DNA of 49,747 nt, taken from NCBI GenBank assembly GCA_017427945.1, contig JAFRRT010000015.1:1-49747 (forward strand). The letters are read 5' to 3'. Source of the stretch: Muribaculaceae bacterium (lineage in GTDB: Bacteria; Bacteroidota; Bacteroidia; Bacteroidales; Muribaculaceae). The translations under genes and the position numbers were made by a program. The number at the start of each line of letters is the position of its first letter. The stretch's first letter is position 1. The notes under the pieces are model-generated. The model saw only the letters and a list, made by a program, of their open reading frames with translations, was not told where the DNA came from and made no database searches. This document shows positions 1-9,140 of this stretch, one piece after another.

Positions 1-71
1 ACGGAGACAGCAACGTGAGCATTGCCGACGTCACGGCCCTGATCGACCTGCTGCTGACAAACCAGAACTAA
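1..71 (+). CDS. C-terminal end of a dockerin type I repeat protein (partial)
   Basis: Only the last 22 codons are in the window, read in the frame starting at base 3 and ending in TAA at 69-71. The peptide GDSNVSIADVTALIDLLL is a typical dockerin calcium-binding half repeat (D/N-rich loop followed by a helix). It closely resembles the two repeats in the protein at 33744-35093. The rest of the protein and its function lie outside the window. In gut Bacteroidales such repeats usually end large secreted proteins that are not part of a cellulosome. Confidence 0.75.
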   Translation, partial: GDSNVSIADVTALIDLLLTNQN

Positions 72-105
72 AATATGTAGAGAATGGTCTAAATTCCTCT
101 ATTTT

Positions 106-142
106 GCGGGGTGCGGCGGCGCTGGCTGCCCGCCCCGCTTTT
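106..142 (+). terminator. Rho-independent terminator after the dockerin protein
   Basis: GCGGGG (106-111) pairs with CCCCGC (133-138) around a GC-rich interior, and TTTTC follows directly. It lies 35 bases after the stop of the partial gene at 1-71. Confidence 0.7.
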
Positions 143-148
143 CATTGC

Positions 149-389
149 AACAACTGAACAATCTGAACCGTCTGAGAGCTGACGCACTTATTTAGGCTTC
201 AGGCATTGGGCTTTAGGGGGCTGACGCACTCTTTCTACAACAACAGAACAATCTGAACCGTCTGAGAGCTGACGCGCTTATTAAGGCATTAGGCTTTAGG
301 CGTTAGGTTTCAGGCATCAGGGGGCTGACGCACTCTTTCTACAACAACTGAACATTCTGAACTGTCTGAAGGCTGACGCGCTTGATTTT
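149..389 (+). repeat. Three degenerate direct repeats with TTAGG-type tracts
   Basis: A unit beginning AACAACTGAACAATCTGAAC and ending CTGACGC occurs at about 149, 239 and 342; the third copy is more diverged. Between copies lie tracts made of TTTAGG/TTAGGC-like words and the motif GGGGGCTGACGCACTC (twice). The spacing, about 90 and 103 bases, is irregular. A reverse-oriented relative of the tract plus motif occurs at 29196-29240. Confidence 0.75.
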
Positions 390-390
390 A

Positions 391-407
391 ACCGCCCTGC
401 GGGCGGT
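391..407. repeat. Perfect GC hairpin closing the repeat block
   Basis: ACCGCCC (391-397), loop TGC, GGGCGGT (401-407) is a perfect 7-bp stem. No T-tract follows, so it is not an obvious terminator. A similar hairpin at 29166-29181 sits next to the same TTAGG and GACGCACTC motifs. Confidence 0.6.
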
Positions 408-565
408 CACATTGTTTTAGGCGACGTTTGTGGTAGCTCTTTGTAATATTCGGAATTCGCTTTGTCCCAGCAGGCTTGTGCTGCAACATTCAGAAAACTC
501 AGATTGCTCTGTTGTTTGAAAAGATTGTGGTTGGTCAGTTAAAGTCTAAGGTCTGGCAGCTAATA

Positions 566-597
566 TTTGCCCAATTCAGCAGAAATCTATAATTTTG
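566..597 (+). promoter_or_regulatory. Promoter of the histidine kinase operon
   Basis: TTTG (566-569), a 20-base spacer and TAATTTTG (590-597) match the Bacteroidota -33/-7 pattern. Transcription should begin near 602, giving a leader of about 15 bases before the ATG at 617. Confidence 0.7.
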
Positions 598-616
598 CCA
601 CTCAATAATATGCAGC

Positions 617-1864
617 ATGGCTAACCTGCGCAACATATATGACTCACGACGCATCTGGAAGGTGGTGTTTATCGCCATCTCGCTGATGCTGGTGGCACTG
701 TTCCTCTATATCTCCAACAACCTGGTGAAGGACCTTGCCGAGCAGGAGCGTGAGCGCATGGAAATCTGGGCCAATGCGACACAAGAGCTGGCGACGATGG
801 GCAGCGGAGCCGAGGTGGATGCCGACGGTAATCCCGTGGGTATTGCCACGACCGATGTCGACTTCCTGCTGAGCATCATCGAGGCCAACCACAACATCCC
901 CGTGCTGCTGGTCGATGATCAGGACAACATCCTGTTGCACCGTAACTTCCGCCTGCCGGAGGTCGAGGACAGCCTCGCCTTTGAGATCTCGCCCTCTAAC
1001 TTGAAGTTCCTGAACAAAAAGCTCCACCACCTCAAGAACACCGAGAACAAGATTGACATCAAGATTGACGAGAATACCACACAGTACCTCTACTATGAGG
1101 ACTCGACGCTGCTGCGCCGACTCGCCTACTTCCCCTACATCCAGTTGGCGGTGCTCATCTTGTTCTTCGCCATTGCCTATTTTGCCCTGATGAGCATCAA
1201 GAAGGCCGAGCAGAACAAGGTGTGGGTGGGACTGTCAAAGGAGACCGCCCACCAGTTGGGAACTCCCATTTCATCGCTGATGGCTTGGACCCAGCTGCTT
1301 GACTCGATGGGTGTGGACAAGAGCATCGTCACCGATATGGACAAGGATGTGAAACGACTATCGACCATCGCCGACCGCTTCTCCAAAATCGGCTCCATGC
1401 CCGACAAGGAACTCACGTCCATCAACGAGGCTGTCGTCAACAGCCTGGAATACATGCGAGCCCGCATTCCCAAGCGTGTGACACTCCACATCCACACCAA
1501 CGACCAGACCAACAACGGCGTGATGCTCAGCCAGACGCTATTCGCATGGGTGATGGAGAATCTCACCAAGAATGCCGTCGATGCCATGGACGGCGAGGGA
1601 CGCCTGGACATCACCGTTGAGGACAGCCCCAACAATGTCGTCATCCTGGTTAAGGACACCGGCAAGGGCATCCCCCGCAAGAACTTCAAGAACGTCTTCA
1701 ACCCTGGCTTCACCACCAAGAAGCGCGGCTGGGGATTGGGCCTGACGCTGGTAAAACGCATCATCGAGGAATACCACAACGGCCAAATCTACATCAAAGA
1801 GTCTGAAGTGGGCAAGGGTACCACATTTGCCATCGAACTCCCTAAAGTCAAGTCAGAGTCATGA
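617..1864 (+). CDS. Membrane sensor histidine kinase
   Basis: This 415-residue protein is a transmembrane histidine kinase that autophosphorylates and should pass phosphate to a response regulator. One membrane helix lies near residues 15-32 and a second near 167-191, enclosing a periplasmic sensor region of about 135 residues. The phosphoacceptor motif ETAHQLGTPISSL carries His212. The ATPase domain has the N box (ENLTKNAVDAM), G1 (DTGKGIP) and G2 (GWGLGLTLVKRI) motifs. The ATG at 617 lies 19 bases after a good -7 box. The stop overlaps the next start by 4 bases (ATGA), so translation is probably coupled to the MBL hydrolase. No response regulator is adjacent, so this is an orphan kinase within the window. 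The signal is unknown. Confidence 0.93.
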   Translation: MANLRNIYDSRRIWKVVFIAISLMLVALFLYISNNLVKDLAEQERERMEIWANATQELATMGSGAEVDADGNPVGIATTDVDFLLSIIEANHNIPVLLVDDQDNILLHRNFRLPEVEDSLAFEISPSNLKFLNKKLHHLKNTENKIDIKIDENTTQYLYYEDSTLLRRLAYFPYIQLAVLILFFAIAYFALMSIKKAEQNKVWVGLSKETAHQLGTPISSLMAWTQLLDSMGVDKSIVTDMDKDVKRLSTIADRFSKIGSMPDKELTSINEAVVNSLEYMRARIPKRVTLHIHTNDQTNNGVMLSQTLFAWVMENLTKNAVDAMDGEGRLDITVEDSPNNVVILVKDTGKGIPRKNFKNVFNPGFTTKKRGWGLGLTLVKRIIEEYHNGQIYIKESEVGKGTTFAIELPKVKSES

Positions 1865-2691
1865 GCACCACCGGCAACAATACCTCTCGCGTCACCATGT
1901 TAGGCACGGGCAATGCCATGTGCGTCAACTGCTATAACACCTGTTTTTATCTCCACACCCCGCGTGGCGGCATGCTTGTGGACGGCGGCGGCGGCAATGG
2001 TATCTTGAGCCGTCTTATCAATGCCAATATCCCCTTTGAGAGCATTCGGCACATGTTCGTTACCCACACCCATACCGACCACATCCTGGGTGCCATCTGG
2101 ATGATGCGCAAGATTTCGCCTATGATTTTCAAGGGTAAGCACAAGGGGCCTTTCACCATCTATTGCAACGACGTCGTGCGTCAAGCCCTCTACACGATGG
2201 GAGAACTCATGATTCCGCGCAAAATCTTCGATTCCATCGGTCAGACCATCATCCTGCGTGAAGTGCATGACGGTGAGACCGTGGAGATTGACGACATGAA
2301 GGTGAGGTTCTTTGACATCGCGTCAACCAAGGTCAAGCAATATGGCTTCGAGGCCAAGCTGCCCGACGGTCAACGCCTGGTGTGCCTAGGCGATGAGCCT
2401 TACAGCATGCAGAGCGAGCCTTATGCCCGCGACTGCGACTGGCTGATGTGTGAAGCCTTCTGCCTCTACAAGGACCGCTTTGCCTTCAACCCCTACGAGA
2501 AGAGCCACAGCACCGCACTCGATGCCGGCATGCTGGCTCAGGAACTCGGGGTAAAGCACCTTGTCCTCTACCACACCGAGGACACCAACCTCGACAACCG
2601 CGCTGCGGCCTACACCGCCGAAGCCGCCCAATATTTCAAAGGCCCTATCCTCGTCCCTGCCGACCTGGAATCCTTCGACCTAAATCCCTGA
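1861..2691 (+). CDS. MBL-fold metallohydrolase, RNase Z-like
   Basis: This 276-residue protein has the metallo-beta-lactamase metal-binding motif THTHTDH (His69, His71, Asp73, His74). A later CLGDEP and a C-terminal LVLYHTED supply the remaining likely metal ligands. The arrangement resembles RNase Z-like or phosphodiesterase-like members of the fold rather than true beta-lactamases. There is no signal peptide, so it should be cytoplasmic. The start overlaps the histidine kinase stop by 4 bases, and the next gene follows after 7 bases, so the three genes form one operon. Hydrolase activity on a phosphodiester or similar substrate is inferred from the fold. The real substrate is unknown. Confidence 0.88.
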   Translation: MSTTGNNTSRVTMLGTGNAMCVNCYNTCFYLHTPRGGMLVDGGGGNGILSRLINANIPFESIRHMFVTHTHTDHILGAIWMMRKISPMIFKGKHKGPFTIYCNDVVRQALYTMGELMIPRKIFDSIGQTIILREVHDGETVEIDDMKVRFFDIASTKVKQYGFEAKLPDGQRLVCLGDEPYSMQSEPYARDCDWLMCEAFCLYKDRFAFNPYEKSHSTALDAGMLAQELGVKHLVLYHTEDTNLDNRAAAYTAEAAQYFKGPILVPADLESFDLNP

Positions 2692-2698
2692 AAAGTGA

Positions 2699-4783
2699 AT
2701 GAATAGACGATGGACATATTGGTTATGGGGCTTGGCCGTGGGGCTGGCGCTTGCGGCATGTGCCAGCATCGGTTCTCCCGAGGGCGGACCGCGTGACTAC
2801 ACCCCGCCGCAAGTGATGAAAAGTTCTCCCGAGCCGGGAACCGTCAACTTCAAGGGTAATAAGGTGGAAATCACCTTCGACGAAATCGTCAACCTCAAGG
2901 ACCAGCAAAAGAAGGTCATCATCTCGCCGGCACCCAGGACCCAGCCGCTCATCCGCACGGTGGGCAAGAAGGTGACCGTGGAATTTCGCGACCCACTGGA
3001 GGAGAACACGACCTATGTCATCGACTTTTCTAATGCTATCGAGGACAACAACGAGGGCAACCAACTGGACGGCTACACGTTTGCCTTTTCGACCGGTGAA
3101 GTGATTGACACGTTGGCTGTGTCGGGCATCGTCTTGCGCGCCAATGACCTCGAGCCGATGCAGCATGTCATCGTGGGCTTGCACAGCAACCTCGACGATA
3201 GCGCGTTCACCTCTCTGCCGCTGGAACGCGTGAGCCGCACCAATGACAGGGGAAAATTCACCATCCGCAACCTCAAACCCGGCAGTTACCACCTCTTTGC
3301 CATCAATGACGTTGACGGCGACTACCGCATGGCGAGAACCGAGGACATCGCTTTCCTCGACGAAATCATCATGCCGACGACCAGCGAATACACCTCTCAG
3401 GACACCGTCTTCACCTTTGACCGACGCGTCGATACCGTGATGACGGCCACCCACACGCTCTACCTGCCCAACGACCTGCTGTTGTGCATGTTCAACGAGG
3501 GTTACCGCTCACACTATGTAAAACAGACGACACGTCCCGAGGCCAACAAGCTGCATGTGCTCTTCGGCGCGCCCAACGATACCTTGCCCGCCATGGATAT
3601 CATCCGTCCCGCCGTGCATCAGGACAACTGGTGCCAAGTGGAAAGAACGGCCGACAACGACTCGTTGTTCTACTGGCTGACCGACTCGGCCCTCATCAAG
3701 ACCGATACCATCATCGTTGCCATGACCTACTTGCGGACCGACACCGCCGACCGTTTGGAACAGGTCACCGATACCATCCGCTTTGGCTACCGCAAGCCCA
3801 GCGCACAGGTCAAGGAAGAGGAGAAGAAGGCCAAAGAACGTGAGGAGCGTGAGAAACGCCTTGCCCAGTTGCTGGAAAAGCAGGAGAAGGCGGCAGCCCA
3901 AGGAAAAGAATTGAACGAGGGCGAACTCGAAGAACTCAAGGAACTGCAGCGGGAAAACCCCGACGACATTCCCAAACTCAAGATGGAACTCGCCAAGAGC
4001 GGTACCATCGATGTGGGCGATTCCATCGTCCTCAAGTTCGAGACGCCCATTGCCGCCATCGACCCGGCTGGAGTGCATTTCGAAATCAAGCGTGATACCC
4101 TATGGGTGCCCTATACCGGCAAGGTGGAACCCTTCCGCCCTGTGGACGACTACAACCCCATGCGCTACTGGATGCCTGTCACCACCCTGCCCGATTCCAC
4201 TTACCGTCTGACCATCGACAGCGCTGCAGTTACATCGGTCTATGGCCTGCACAACGAGGAATTGAAGAAGGAATTGAAAGTCAGGGGACTGGAAGAGTAC
4301 GCCAACATCTATTTCAAGGTCAATGTCAAGCAGAACGCCTTTGTCGAACTGCTGAACAGCAGCGAGAAGGTGATACGCACCGTGGAAGTCAATAACGGCG
4401 AATTTGAGCTGTTAAACGTCAGTCCGGGCTCCTATTACCTGCGCCTCACCATCGACAGTAACGCCAACGGCAAGTGGGACACGGGCAATTACAAGGAGCA
4501 CCTCCAGCCCGAGGAAGTATATTACTACCCCAAGAAACTGCGCCTGTGCGCCAACTGGGACCTTGACGAGAACTGGAACATCTACCAGACAGCCATCGAC
4601 TTGCAGAAGCCTGAGGAAATCAAGCACAACAAGCCTGAACAGGCCAAGAATAAGGTCGAAAAGAAACAAGACAAGACCCGTGACGAGTCCGAGGAGGATG
4701 AAGACGAATTCGGCACAGGGATGAACCGGACTTATACCGGCAACAAGTACAACGATGCTAAAAACAGACGCCTGAACAGGTAA
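2699..4783 (+). CDS. Ig-like domain lipoprotein (Big_5 type)
   Basis: This 694-residue protein has a signal peptide with a lipobox (ALAAC, Cys21), so it should be a lipidated envelope protein. Residues of about 30-130 (from SPEGGPRDYTPP) match a bacterial Ig-like domain family common in Bacteroidota. A carboxypeptidase-regulatory-like stretch follows (DRGKFTIRNLKPGSYHL, then DVDGDYRMA). Around residues 370-430 is a strongly charged Lys/Glu coiled coil, followed by further beta domains and a repeat of the same theme (NNGEFELLNVSPGSYYLRL, then DSNANGKWD). The tail is Lys/Glu/Asp-rich. It probably has a structural or sensory envelope role. Being third in an operon with a membrane histidine kinase makes a sensing partner possible, but that is inference. 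Confidence 0.82.
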   Translation: MNRRWTYWLWGLAVGLALAACASIGSPEGGPRDYTPPQVMKSSPEPGTVNFKGNKVEITFDEIVNLKDQQKKVIISPAPRTQPLIRTVGKKVTVEFRDPLEENTTYVIDFSNAIEDNNEGNQLDGYTFAFSTGEVIDTLAVSGIVLRANDLEPMQHVIVGLHSNLDDSAFTSLPLERVSRTNDRGKFTIRNLKPGSYHLFAINDVDGDYRMARTEDIAFLDEIIMPTTSEYTSQDTVFTFDRRVDTVMTATHTLYLPNDLLLCMFNEGYRSHYVKQTTRPEANKLHVLFGAPNDTLPAMDIIRPAVHQDNWCQVERTADNDSLFYWLTDSALIKTDTIIVAMTYLRTDTADRLEQVTDTIRFGYRKPSAQVKEEEKKAKEREEREKRLAQLLEKQEKAAAQGKELNEGELEELKELQRENPDDIPKLKMELAKSGTIDVGDSIVLKFETPIAAIDPAGVHFEIKRDTLWVPYTGKVEPFRPVDDYNPMRYWMPVTTLPDSTYRLTIDSAAVTSVYGLHNEELKKELKVRGLEEYANIYFKVNVKQNAFVELLNSSEKVIRTVEVNNGEFELLNVSPGSYYLRLTIDSNANGKWDTGNYKEHLQPEEVYYYPKKLRLCANWDLDENWNIYQTAIDLQKPEEIKHNKPEQAKNKVEKKQDKTRDESEEDEDEFGTGMNRTYTGNKYNDAKNRRLNR

Positions 4784-4813
4784 AGCATAGCAGTACCAAG
4801 TTCAGACCTGACT

Positions 4814-5521
4814 TCACTCCATGGGGATAGCCTTGATGGTGCCTAACTTGCGCACGGTGACCTTCGACGGGACGCCCTTGTAATAAACCTTTCCTGTACC
4901 GCTGCCGCTCACCTTGAGTTCGCCGCCATTCACATGGCAGCCCATCGAACCTGTTCCCATGATGCGGCACGACACGTTGACGGCAGTCACCTGATCGGCC
5001 TGAATCTCACCGGTACCTATCAGCCTCAGCGACAGGTCGTCACACGAGCCGTCGGCAATGATTTTTCCTTTGCCGCTCAAAATCTGTAATTCCAGCTGCG
5101 AGGCGCGGACATTCCTCACGATGACCTTTCCGTTATCGGTCAAACGCACCTTGAAGGTCTTCATGGGCGGCAGGCCCACGACGCGCAAAGTAGATTCACC
5201 GGAGTTTTCCGCTTCACTCAGTTCAGAGGAATAAACGGTAATGGTCGGCAGATTGCCAAGTCGTTCATATTCATCTGCCACCTGAATGTTCAACTGACCC
5301 TTGTTCGACACACTGAATATGAGATGGTCGGCGACCTCCTGTGTGCAGGAAAAGACCGCAAAGCCTGCCGAGTCGGCGTTGCAACTGTAATTCACGTTGA
5401 TGTTGTCAAGAACCGACAGACGGGTGAAATTACCCAGCTTGACCTCATGGCGCACCGTTTGTGCACAGGCCAGCAGTGACACAGCAAACACGAATATGAC
5501 ACTAATCAATCCTCTTTTCAT
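4814..5521 (-). CDS. Secreted GIN/DUF2807-domain protein
   Basis: This 235-residue exported protein begins with a signal peptide that ends SLLACAQ; Cys19 could be a lipobox cysteine. The mature part fits the head-GIN (DUF2807) family, a right-handed beta-helix of short repeats. It opens with a typical FTRLSVLDNINVNYS segment and continues with DNGKVIVRNV, GKGKIIAD, GTGEIQA, GTGSM and GSGTGKV turns. The biochemical role of the family is not established. The start overlaps the end of dusB by 20 bases, so the two are probably co-transcribed. The stop lies 30 bases from that of the convergent lipoprotein gene. Confidence 0.85.
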   Translation of the reverse strand: MKRGLISVIFVFAVSLLACAQTVRHEVKLGNFTRLSVLDNINVNYSCNADSAGFAVFSCTQEVADHLIFSVSNKGQLNIQVADEYERLGNLPTITVYSSELSEAENSGESTLRVVGLPPMKTFKVRLTDNGKVIVRNVRASQLELQILSGKGKIIADGSCDDLSLRLIGTGEIQADQVTAVNVSCRIMGTGSMGCHVNGGELKVSGSGTGKVYYKGVPSKVTVRKLGTIKAIPME

Positions 5522-6533
5522 TGTTGTTGTCTTCCTCCAATTGTGTTTCTAAATTCGGTAATATATCGTTTTCAATCTTGTCAAGAATGGCCTCCAGTTC
5601 TGCACGCGTATCGGCACGCAGCATGGCGATGCGCATGGGGCGGAAGTTGCGTATGCCCTTGAACAGCGGTGTAGCGGCGAGGTGACGACGAATGTGCAGG
5701 ATGCCGCGGTATTCATCGATGCGGTCGATGCTCTCGGCAATCTGGCGGCGGATGAGCGACATCTTCTCACTATGGCTGATGACAGGAACAGAGCCCGTGA
5801 GCAAGTACTGTTTCATCTCCTTGAAAATCCATGGGGCACCGATGCTGGCACGGCCCACCATCACACCGTCAACGCCGTAACGGTCAAAGCACTCCTTGAG
5901 GCGCTCGGGTGTGGTGACATCGCCGTTGCCGATGATGGGAATCTTCATCCTCGGATTATTTTTCACTTCGCCTATGAGGGTCCAGTCGGCCTCACCGGTG
6001 TAAATCTGGGAGCGTGTGCGGCCGTGAATTGTGAGGGCGGCGATACCGCAGTCCTGCAGTTGCTCGGCGAGCTCGACGATAATCTTGTGGTCGTGGTCCC
6101 ACCCCAGACGCGTCTTCACCGTGACGGGCACGTCAACGGCATTGACCACCGCACGGGTGATTTCAAGCATGAGCGGAATGTTGCGCAACATGCCTGCACC
6201 GCTGCCCTTACCCGCTATCTTCTTCACGGGGCAGCCCCAGTTGATGTCGATGATTTCGGGATGGGCGGTGGCGGCAATGCGTGCGGCCTCGACCATAGAG
6301 TCCACATCGCGGCCATAAATCTGGATAGCTGCGGGTCGCTCGCCAGGGGCAATCGTCATCTTCTGGATGGAGCGCTCGATGTTGCGTATCAGCGCATCGG
6401 CACTGACAAACTCGGTATAGACCATATCGGCACCCTGTTCACGGCAGATGAGCCTGAACGACTGGTCGGTGACATCCTCCATTGGAGCCAGCATCACCGG
6501 ACGATCGCCTAAGTCTATGTTCCCGATTTTCAT
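5502..6533 (-). CDS. dusB: tRNA-dihydrouridine synthase
   Basis: This 343-residue FMN-dependent enzyme reduces specific uridines in tRNA D-loops to dihydrouridine. It starts with the DUS signature LAPMEDVTDQSFR and carries the catalytic-cysteine motif DINWGCPVKK. Further landmarks are KTRLGWD, LTIHGRTRSQIYTGEADW, GNGDVTTPE and MVGRASIGAPWIF. The length and the C-terminal helical region fit DusB of Bacteroidota. The GIN-domain gene overlaps its 3' end by 20 bases. A near-consensus promoter lies upstream at 6565-6595. Confidence 0.95.
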   Translation of the reverse strand: MKIGNIDLGDRPVMLAPMEDVTDQSFRLICREQGADMVYTEFVSADALIRNIERSIQKMTIAPGERPAAIQIYGRDVDSMVEAARIAATAHPEIIDINWGCPVKKIAGKGSGAGMLRNIPLMLEITRAVVNAVDVPVTVKTRLGWDHDHKIIVELAEQLQDCGIAALTIHGRTRSQIYTGEADWTLIGEVKNNPRMKIPIIGNGDVTTPERLKECFDRYGVDGVMVGRASIGAPWIFKEMKQYLLTGSVPVISHSEKMSLIRRQIAESIDRIDEYRGILHIRRHLAATPLFKGIRNFRPMRIAMLRADTRAELEAILDKIENDILPNLETQLEEDNNNEKRID

Positions 6534-6564
6534 CGTGTGGCAGGTATTTGGCTGTTTTACTCTG

Positions 6565-6595
6565 CGAAATTACGACATTTTACCCATTCGCACAA
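6565..6595 (-). promoter_or_regulatory. Promoter of dusB
   Basis: On the minus strand, TTG (6595-6593), a 20-base spacer and TAATTTCG (6572-6565) fit the -33/-7 pattern with one mismatch in the -7 box. Confidence 0.45.
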
Positions 6596-6643
6596 CCCCT
6601 TAACGCATTTTAGGACATTATTCGGGATTTTAACGACACAGCC

Positions 6644-6701
6644 AAATAACAAAAACTCCCACGCCATGACGATGGTAAAACCATGCCCCATGACGTGAGA
6701 G
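6644..6701 (-). terminator. Rho-independent terminator after the beta-barrel protein
   Basis: On the minus strand a long stem (CTCTCACGTCATG pairing with CATGGCGTGGGAG, one mismatch and one bulge-like position) is followed by TTTTTGTTAT. It lies 33 bases past the stop at 6734. Confidence 0.8.
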
Positions 6702-6733
6702 ACAAAGAAAAATGAAGCAAGTAATTAATAACC

Positions 6734-9043
6734 CTACAATCGTTCCTTCTCGCTGTCACCAGCTCCTGTGCCCTTGTACTTGCTCTGAGCAGCATTGAAC
6801 TTGTAGCGCACCGTCAGTTCCACTTGGCGCGTGTCGCGGCGATTCTGCTGATAAAGCGAGCGCTTGCCAAAGCGCAACGACACATGCTCCTGTGAATTCA
6901 GCAAATTGGTGCCCCCAACCTTTACCGACAGGCGGTCGTTGAGGAAAGTCTTGGTCAGGCTCAGGTCAAGTACGCTTGTAGCCCTAGTGAGAGATACATT
7001 TTCTTGGTCACCCTTGCTGGTAAACATGAAATCAGCACTGGCGGTGAGCGTGGGAGACAATCTGAAATTGTTGTTGAACTGTACAAAATATATGGGACGC
7101 TCGGGGCTGACGACACCGGTGGGTGACGGGATTTTCATCCATTCCTTGACAAAACCCATCGTGAGCGAGGGCTGATAGAGGCCGAAGCGGGGGGCAAGAG
7201 TCAGTACCAATTGCAGGGCATCCTCATTATCGACATTCTCGTGGTAAAGCCATGAGACCGACTCATTGCCAGGCACTTCCTTGCCGACATAGACGATGAT
7301 GTCATCGGTATGTTTATACTCCAGCATCAAGGTCACCCAGCGGTACATTGCCATCAGCGAAGCATTGTGGCGGATTGCTGGCTTGAGCAGCGGGTTACCG
7401 CTCTCCCATGTGAAACGGTTGGCGTACGTCACACTGCTCTTCAGTTCATGATAATAAGGTCGTTTGATCTTGGCCGAATAGTTAGCCATCAGTTGCACCT
7501 GACCGGCTTGTGCCATCAGGCCTACACTGGGGAACAGATGGTGGTAGTTGCGGCTCTGCTCAGCGATGCGCACGCCCTGGTTATAGTAGTCGGTGGTCAC
7601 ATTCTCGTTGCGCAGACCCAACATCATCTGGCCGAAAGGCAATGGACGGGCATACTCGGCAAACAGGATATAGTTGTTTTCGCGCTGCTCGGTATAGACC
7701 GTCGGCACAATCTGCTCGGGGTTGATGTAGTCGTCGTTGCGACGCGTGTGGTCAAACTCAGTGCCCACCTGCAGGTTGCCACCCCACAGCATCCACGACA
7801 GCACGAGTTTGGTGGCACATAGCTGATTGCGTGTCACGCTCTGGCTGGTCACAATGCGGCTATACTGCTCCTGGCTCACCTCATCATTAAACTGCCATTT
7901 GCGGTCCTTGTAGAAGACATAATCGCTGTTAAAATCGATTGAGGTGCCACCCACCTGGCCGCTGTAGTAGACATTGAGCGTGTGAGGCATATTGTGCTTA
8001 GAGGACTCGTATATGTCATTGTCCAAGTGGTCGTAGAACTGGCCATTGGCGGTCACATCGGCAGTGAATGTGCCACGCGTGCGATCCAGGAAATGAGCTT
8101 TAGTGTCATAGCGGAAACCAGCCGAATGGCTGTCGTTGAAGATATAGTTGGCACCAATCGAAGTGTAGAGCGAGTTGGAGTGATTCTTGACATCCATCAC
8201 TTGGTCCATGTGCCATACGGTATCGCCTATGACGTCAAGAATAACATCATCGTTCTGTATGTAGCGGTCATCATTGTACCACACGCTGCCAAACACATCA
8301 AGCCCCTTGTGGCGGTAGTTCCAGTTGGTGCCAAGCGCCAAGTCCGGACCTTTGCTCAGATAATAAGAAGCCTGGGTGTTGAAACTGAAGCCCTCGCCCT
8401 GCGGGCGCTTGGTCTTGATGAGAATCACAGCGTTGACTGTCGCATCATATTTCGCTCCAGGGTTGGTAATCAGTTCCACGCTCTTGATGTCCTCGCTGCT
8501 GATCTGATCCAGTTCGGTGTTACTCTGCAGTTTGCGACCATTGACATAGATGAGCGGTGCACCCTTGCCGAACACCTCGATGCCGTCCTTGGTCTGCTGT
8601 ACGCCCGGCAGGTTTTGCAGCACGGCCTTGGCGGTGCCTACCTTGCTCAACAGAGTGTTTTCCACATCGGTCTTGAGGCCCTCGCCGGTGAGCTTGAACT
8701 CGGGACGCTCACCCTTGATGACCACCTCGCCCAATTGGGTCGATTCAGGCTCCAGTGTAATGATGCCCAGGTCGGGTTGAACGCCATCTAATACCATTGT
8801 TTTGTAGCCCAGGTAGGAAACCTTGATGATAGGGCAAGCGGAATTGCCCGTGAGAGTGAATGCACCATCGGCATCGGTGACGGTTCCCGAGACAAACGCG
8901 CTGTCACTGGCGTTAAGCAAAACCACGTTAGCGAATGCGGCAGGCTCGCCCAACTCATCAACGACCTTGCCTGTGAATGTGGCTCCCGATGCCGTCATCA
9001 CGGTCACCAGTGCCATCAACAGTATAAAAATGTTTCTTTTCAT
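6734..9043 (-). CDS. Outer-membrane beta-barrel, TonB-receptor-like protein
   Basis: This 769-residue protein starts with a signal peptide (about residues 1-20). A carboxypeptidase-regulatory-like domain follows (FTGKVVDELGEPAAFANVVL, about 21-100). A plug-like region comes next (EVVIKGERPEF, then a GAKYDATVNAVI motif) and a long C-terminal beta-barrel ends in ELTVRYKF. This is the outer membrane beta-barrel family whose members resemble TonB-dependent receptors but are not paired with SusD. It probably sits in the outer membrane, and its substrate is unknown. It is monocistronic, with its own terminator at 6644-6701. The upstream region has no clear -7 box but carries two CTTTCACC direct repeats 21 bases apart. 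Confidence 0.88.
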   Translation of the reverse strand: MKRNIFILLMALVTVMTASGATFTGKVVDELGEPAAFANVVLLNASDSAFVSGTVTDADGAFTLTGNSACPIIKVSYLGYKTMVLDGVQPDLGIITLEPESTQLGEVVIKGERPEFKLTGEGLKTDVENTLLSKVGTAKAVLQNLPGVQQTKDGIEVFGKGAPLIYVNGRKLQSNTELDQISSEDIKSVELITNPGAKYDATVNAVILIKTKRPQGEGFSFNTQASYYLSKGPDLALGTNWNYRHKGLDVFGSVWYNDDRYIQNDDVILDVIGDTVWHMDQVMDVKNHSNSLYTSIGANYIFNDSHSAGFRYDTKAHFLDRTRGTFTADVTANGQFYDHLDNDIYESSKHNMPHTLNVYYSGQVGGTSIDFNSDYVFYKDRKWQFNDEVSQEQYSRIVTSQSVTRNQLCATKLVLSWMLWGGNLQVGTEFDHTRRNDDYINPEQIVPTVYTEQRENNYILFAEYARPLPFGQMMLGLRNENVTTDYYNQGVRIAEQSRNYHHLFPSVGLMAQAGQVQLMANYSAKIKRPYYHELKSSVTYANRFTWESGNPLLKPAIRHNASLMAMYRWVTLMLEYKHTDDIIVYVGKEVPGNESVSWLYHENVDNEDALQLVLTLAPRFGLYQPSLTMGFVKEWMKIPSPTGVVSPERPIYFVQFNNNFRLSPTLTASADFMFTSKGDQENVSLTRATSVLDLSLTKTFLNDRLSVKVGGTNLLNSQEHVSLRFGKRSLYQQNRRDTRQVELTVRYKFNAAQSKYKGTGAGDSEKERL

Positions 9044-9140
9044 TGTTCTATAGCGTTTTTAGTGAATATTCTCGCAACTGGCGGCAACATGATCCCGCCC
9101 GTCACCCTATAGACGCATATCACCCCATGAAAAGTTGCAC

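Larger units (their letters stand above)
72..616. other. Repeat-rich intergenic spacer
   Basis: No credible gene is visible in this 545-base gap. It holds the terminator at 106-142, three direct repeats starting near 149, 239 and 342, TTAGG-type tracts between them, a hairpin at 391-407, and the promoter of the histidine kinase operon at 566-597. I see nothing in 408-565. Confidence 0.7.

Noticed and set aside
193-325. TTAGG-type words resembling telomere repeats
   Set aside because: The words vary in length and sequence and lie in ordinary bacterial spacers; they belong to a dispersed element.
149-389. Regularly spaced repeats that could suggest a CRISPR array
   Set aside because: Only three copies, unequal spacing, diverged copies and shared spacer words (TTAGG tracts). 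No cas gene is near.
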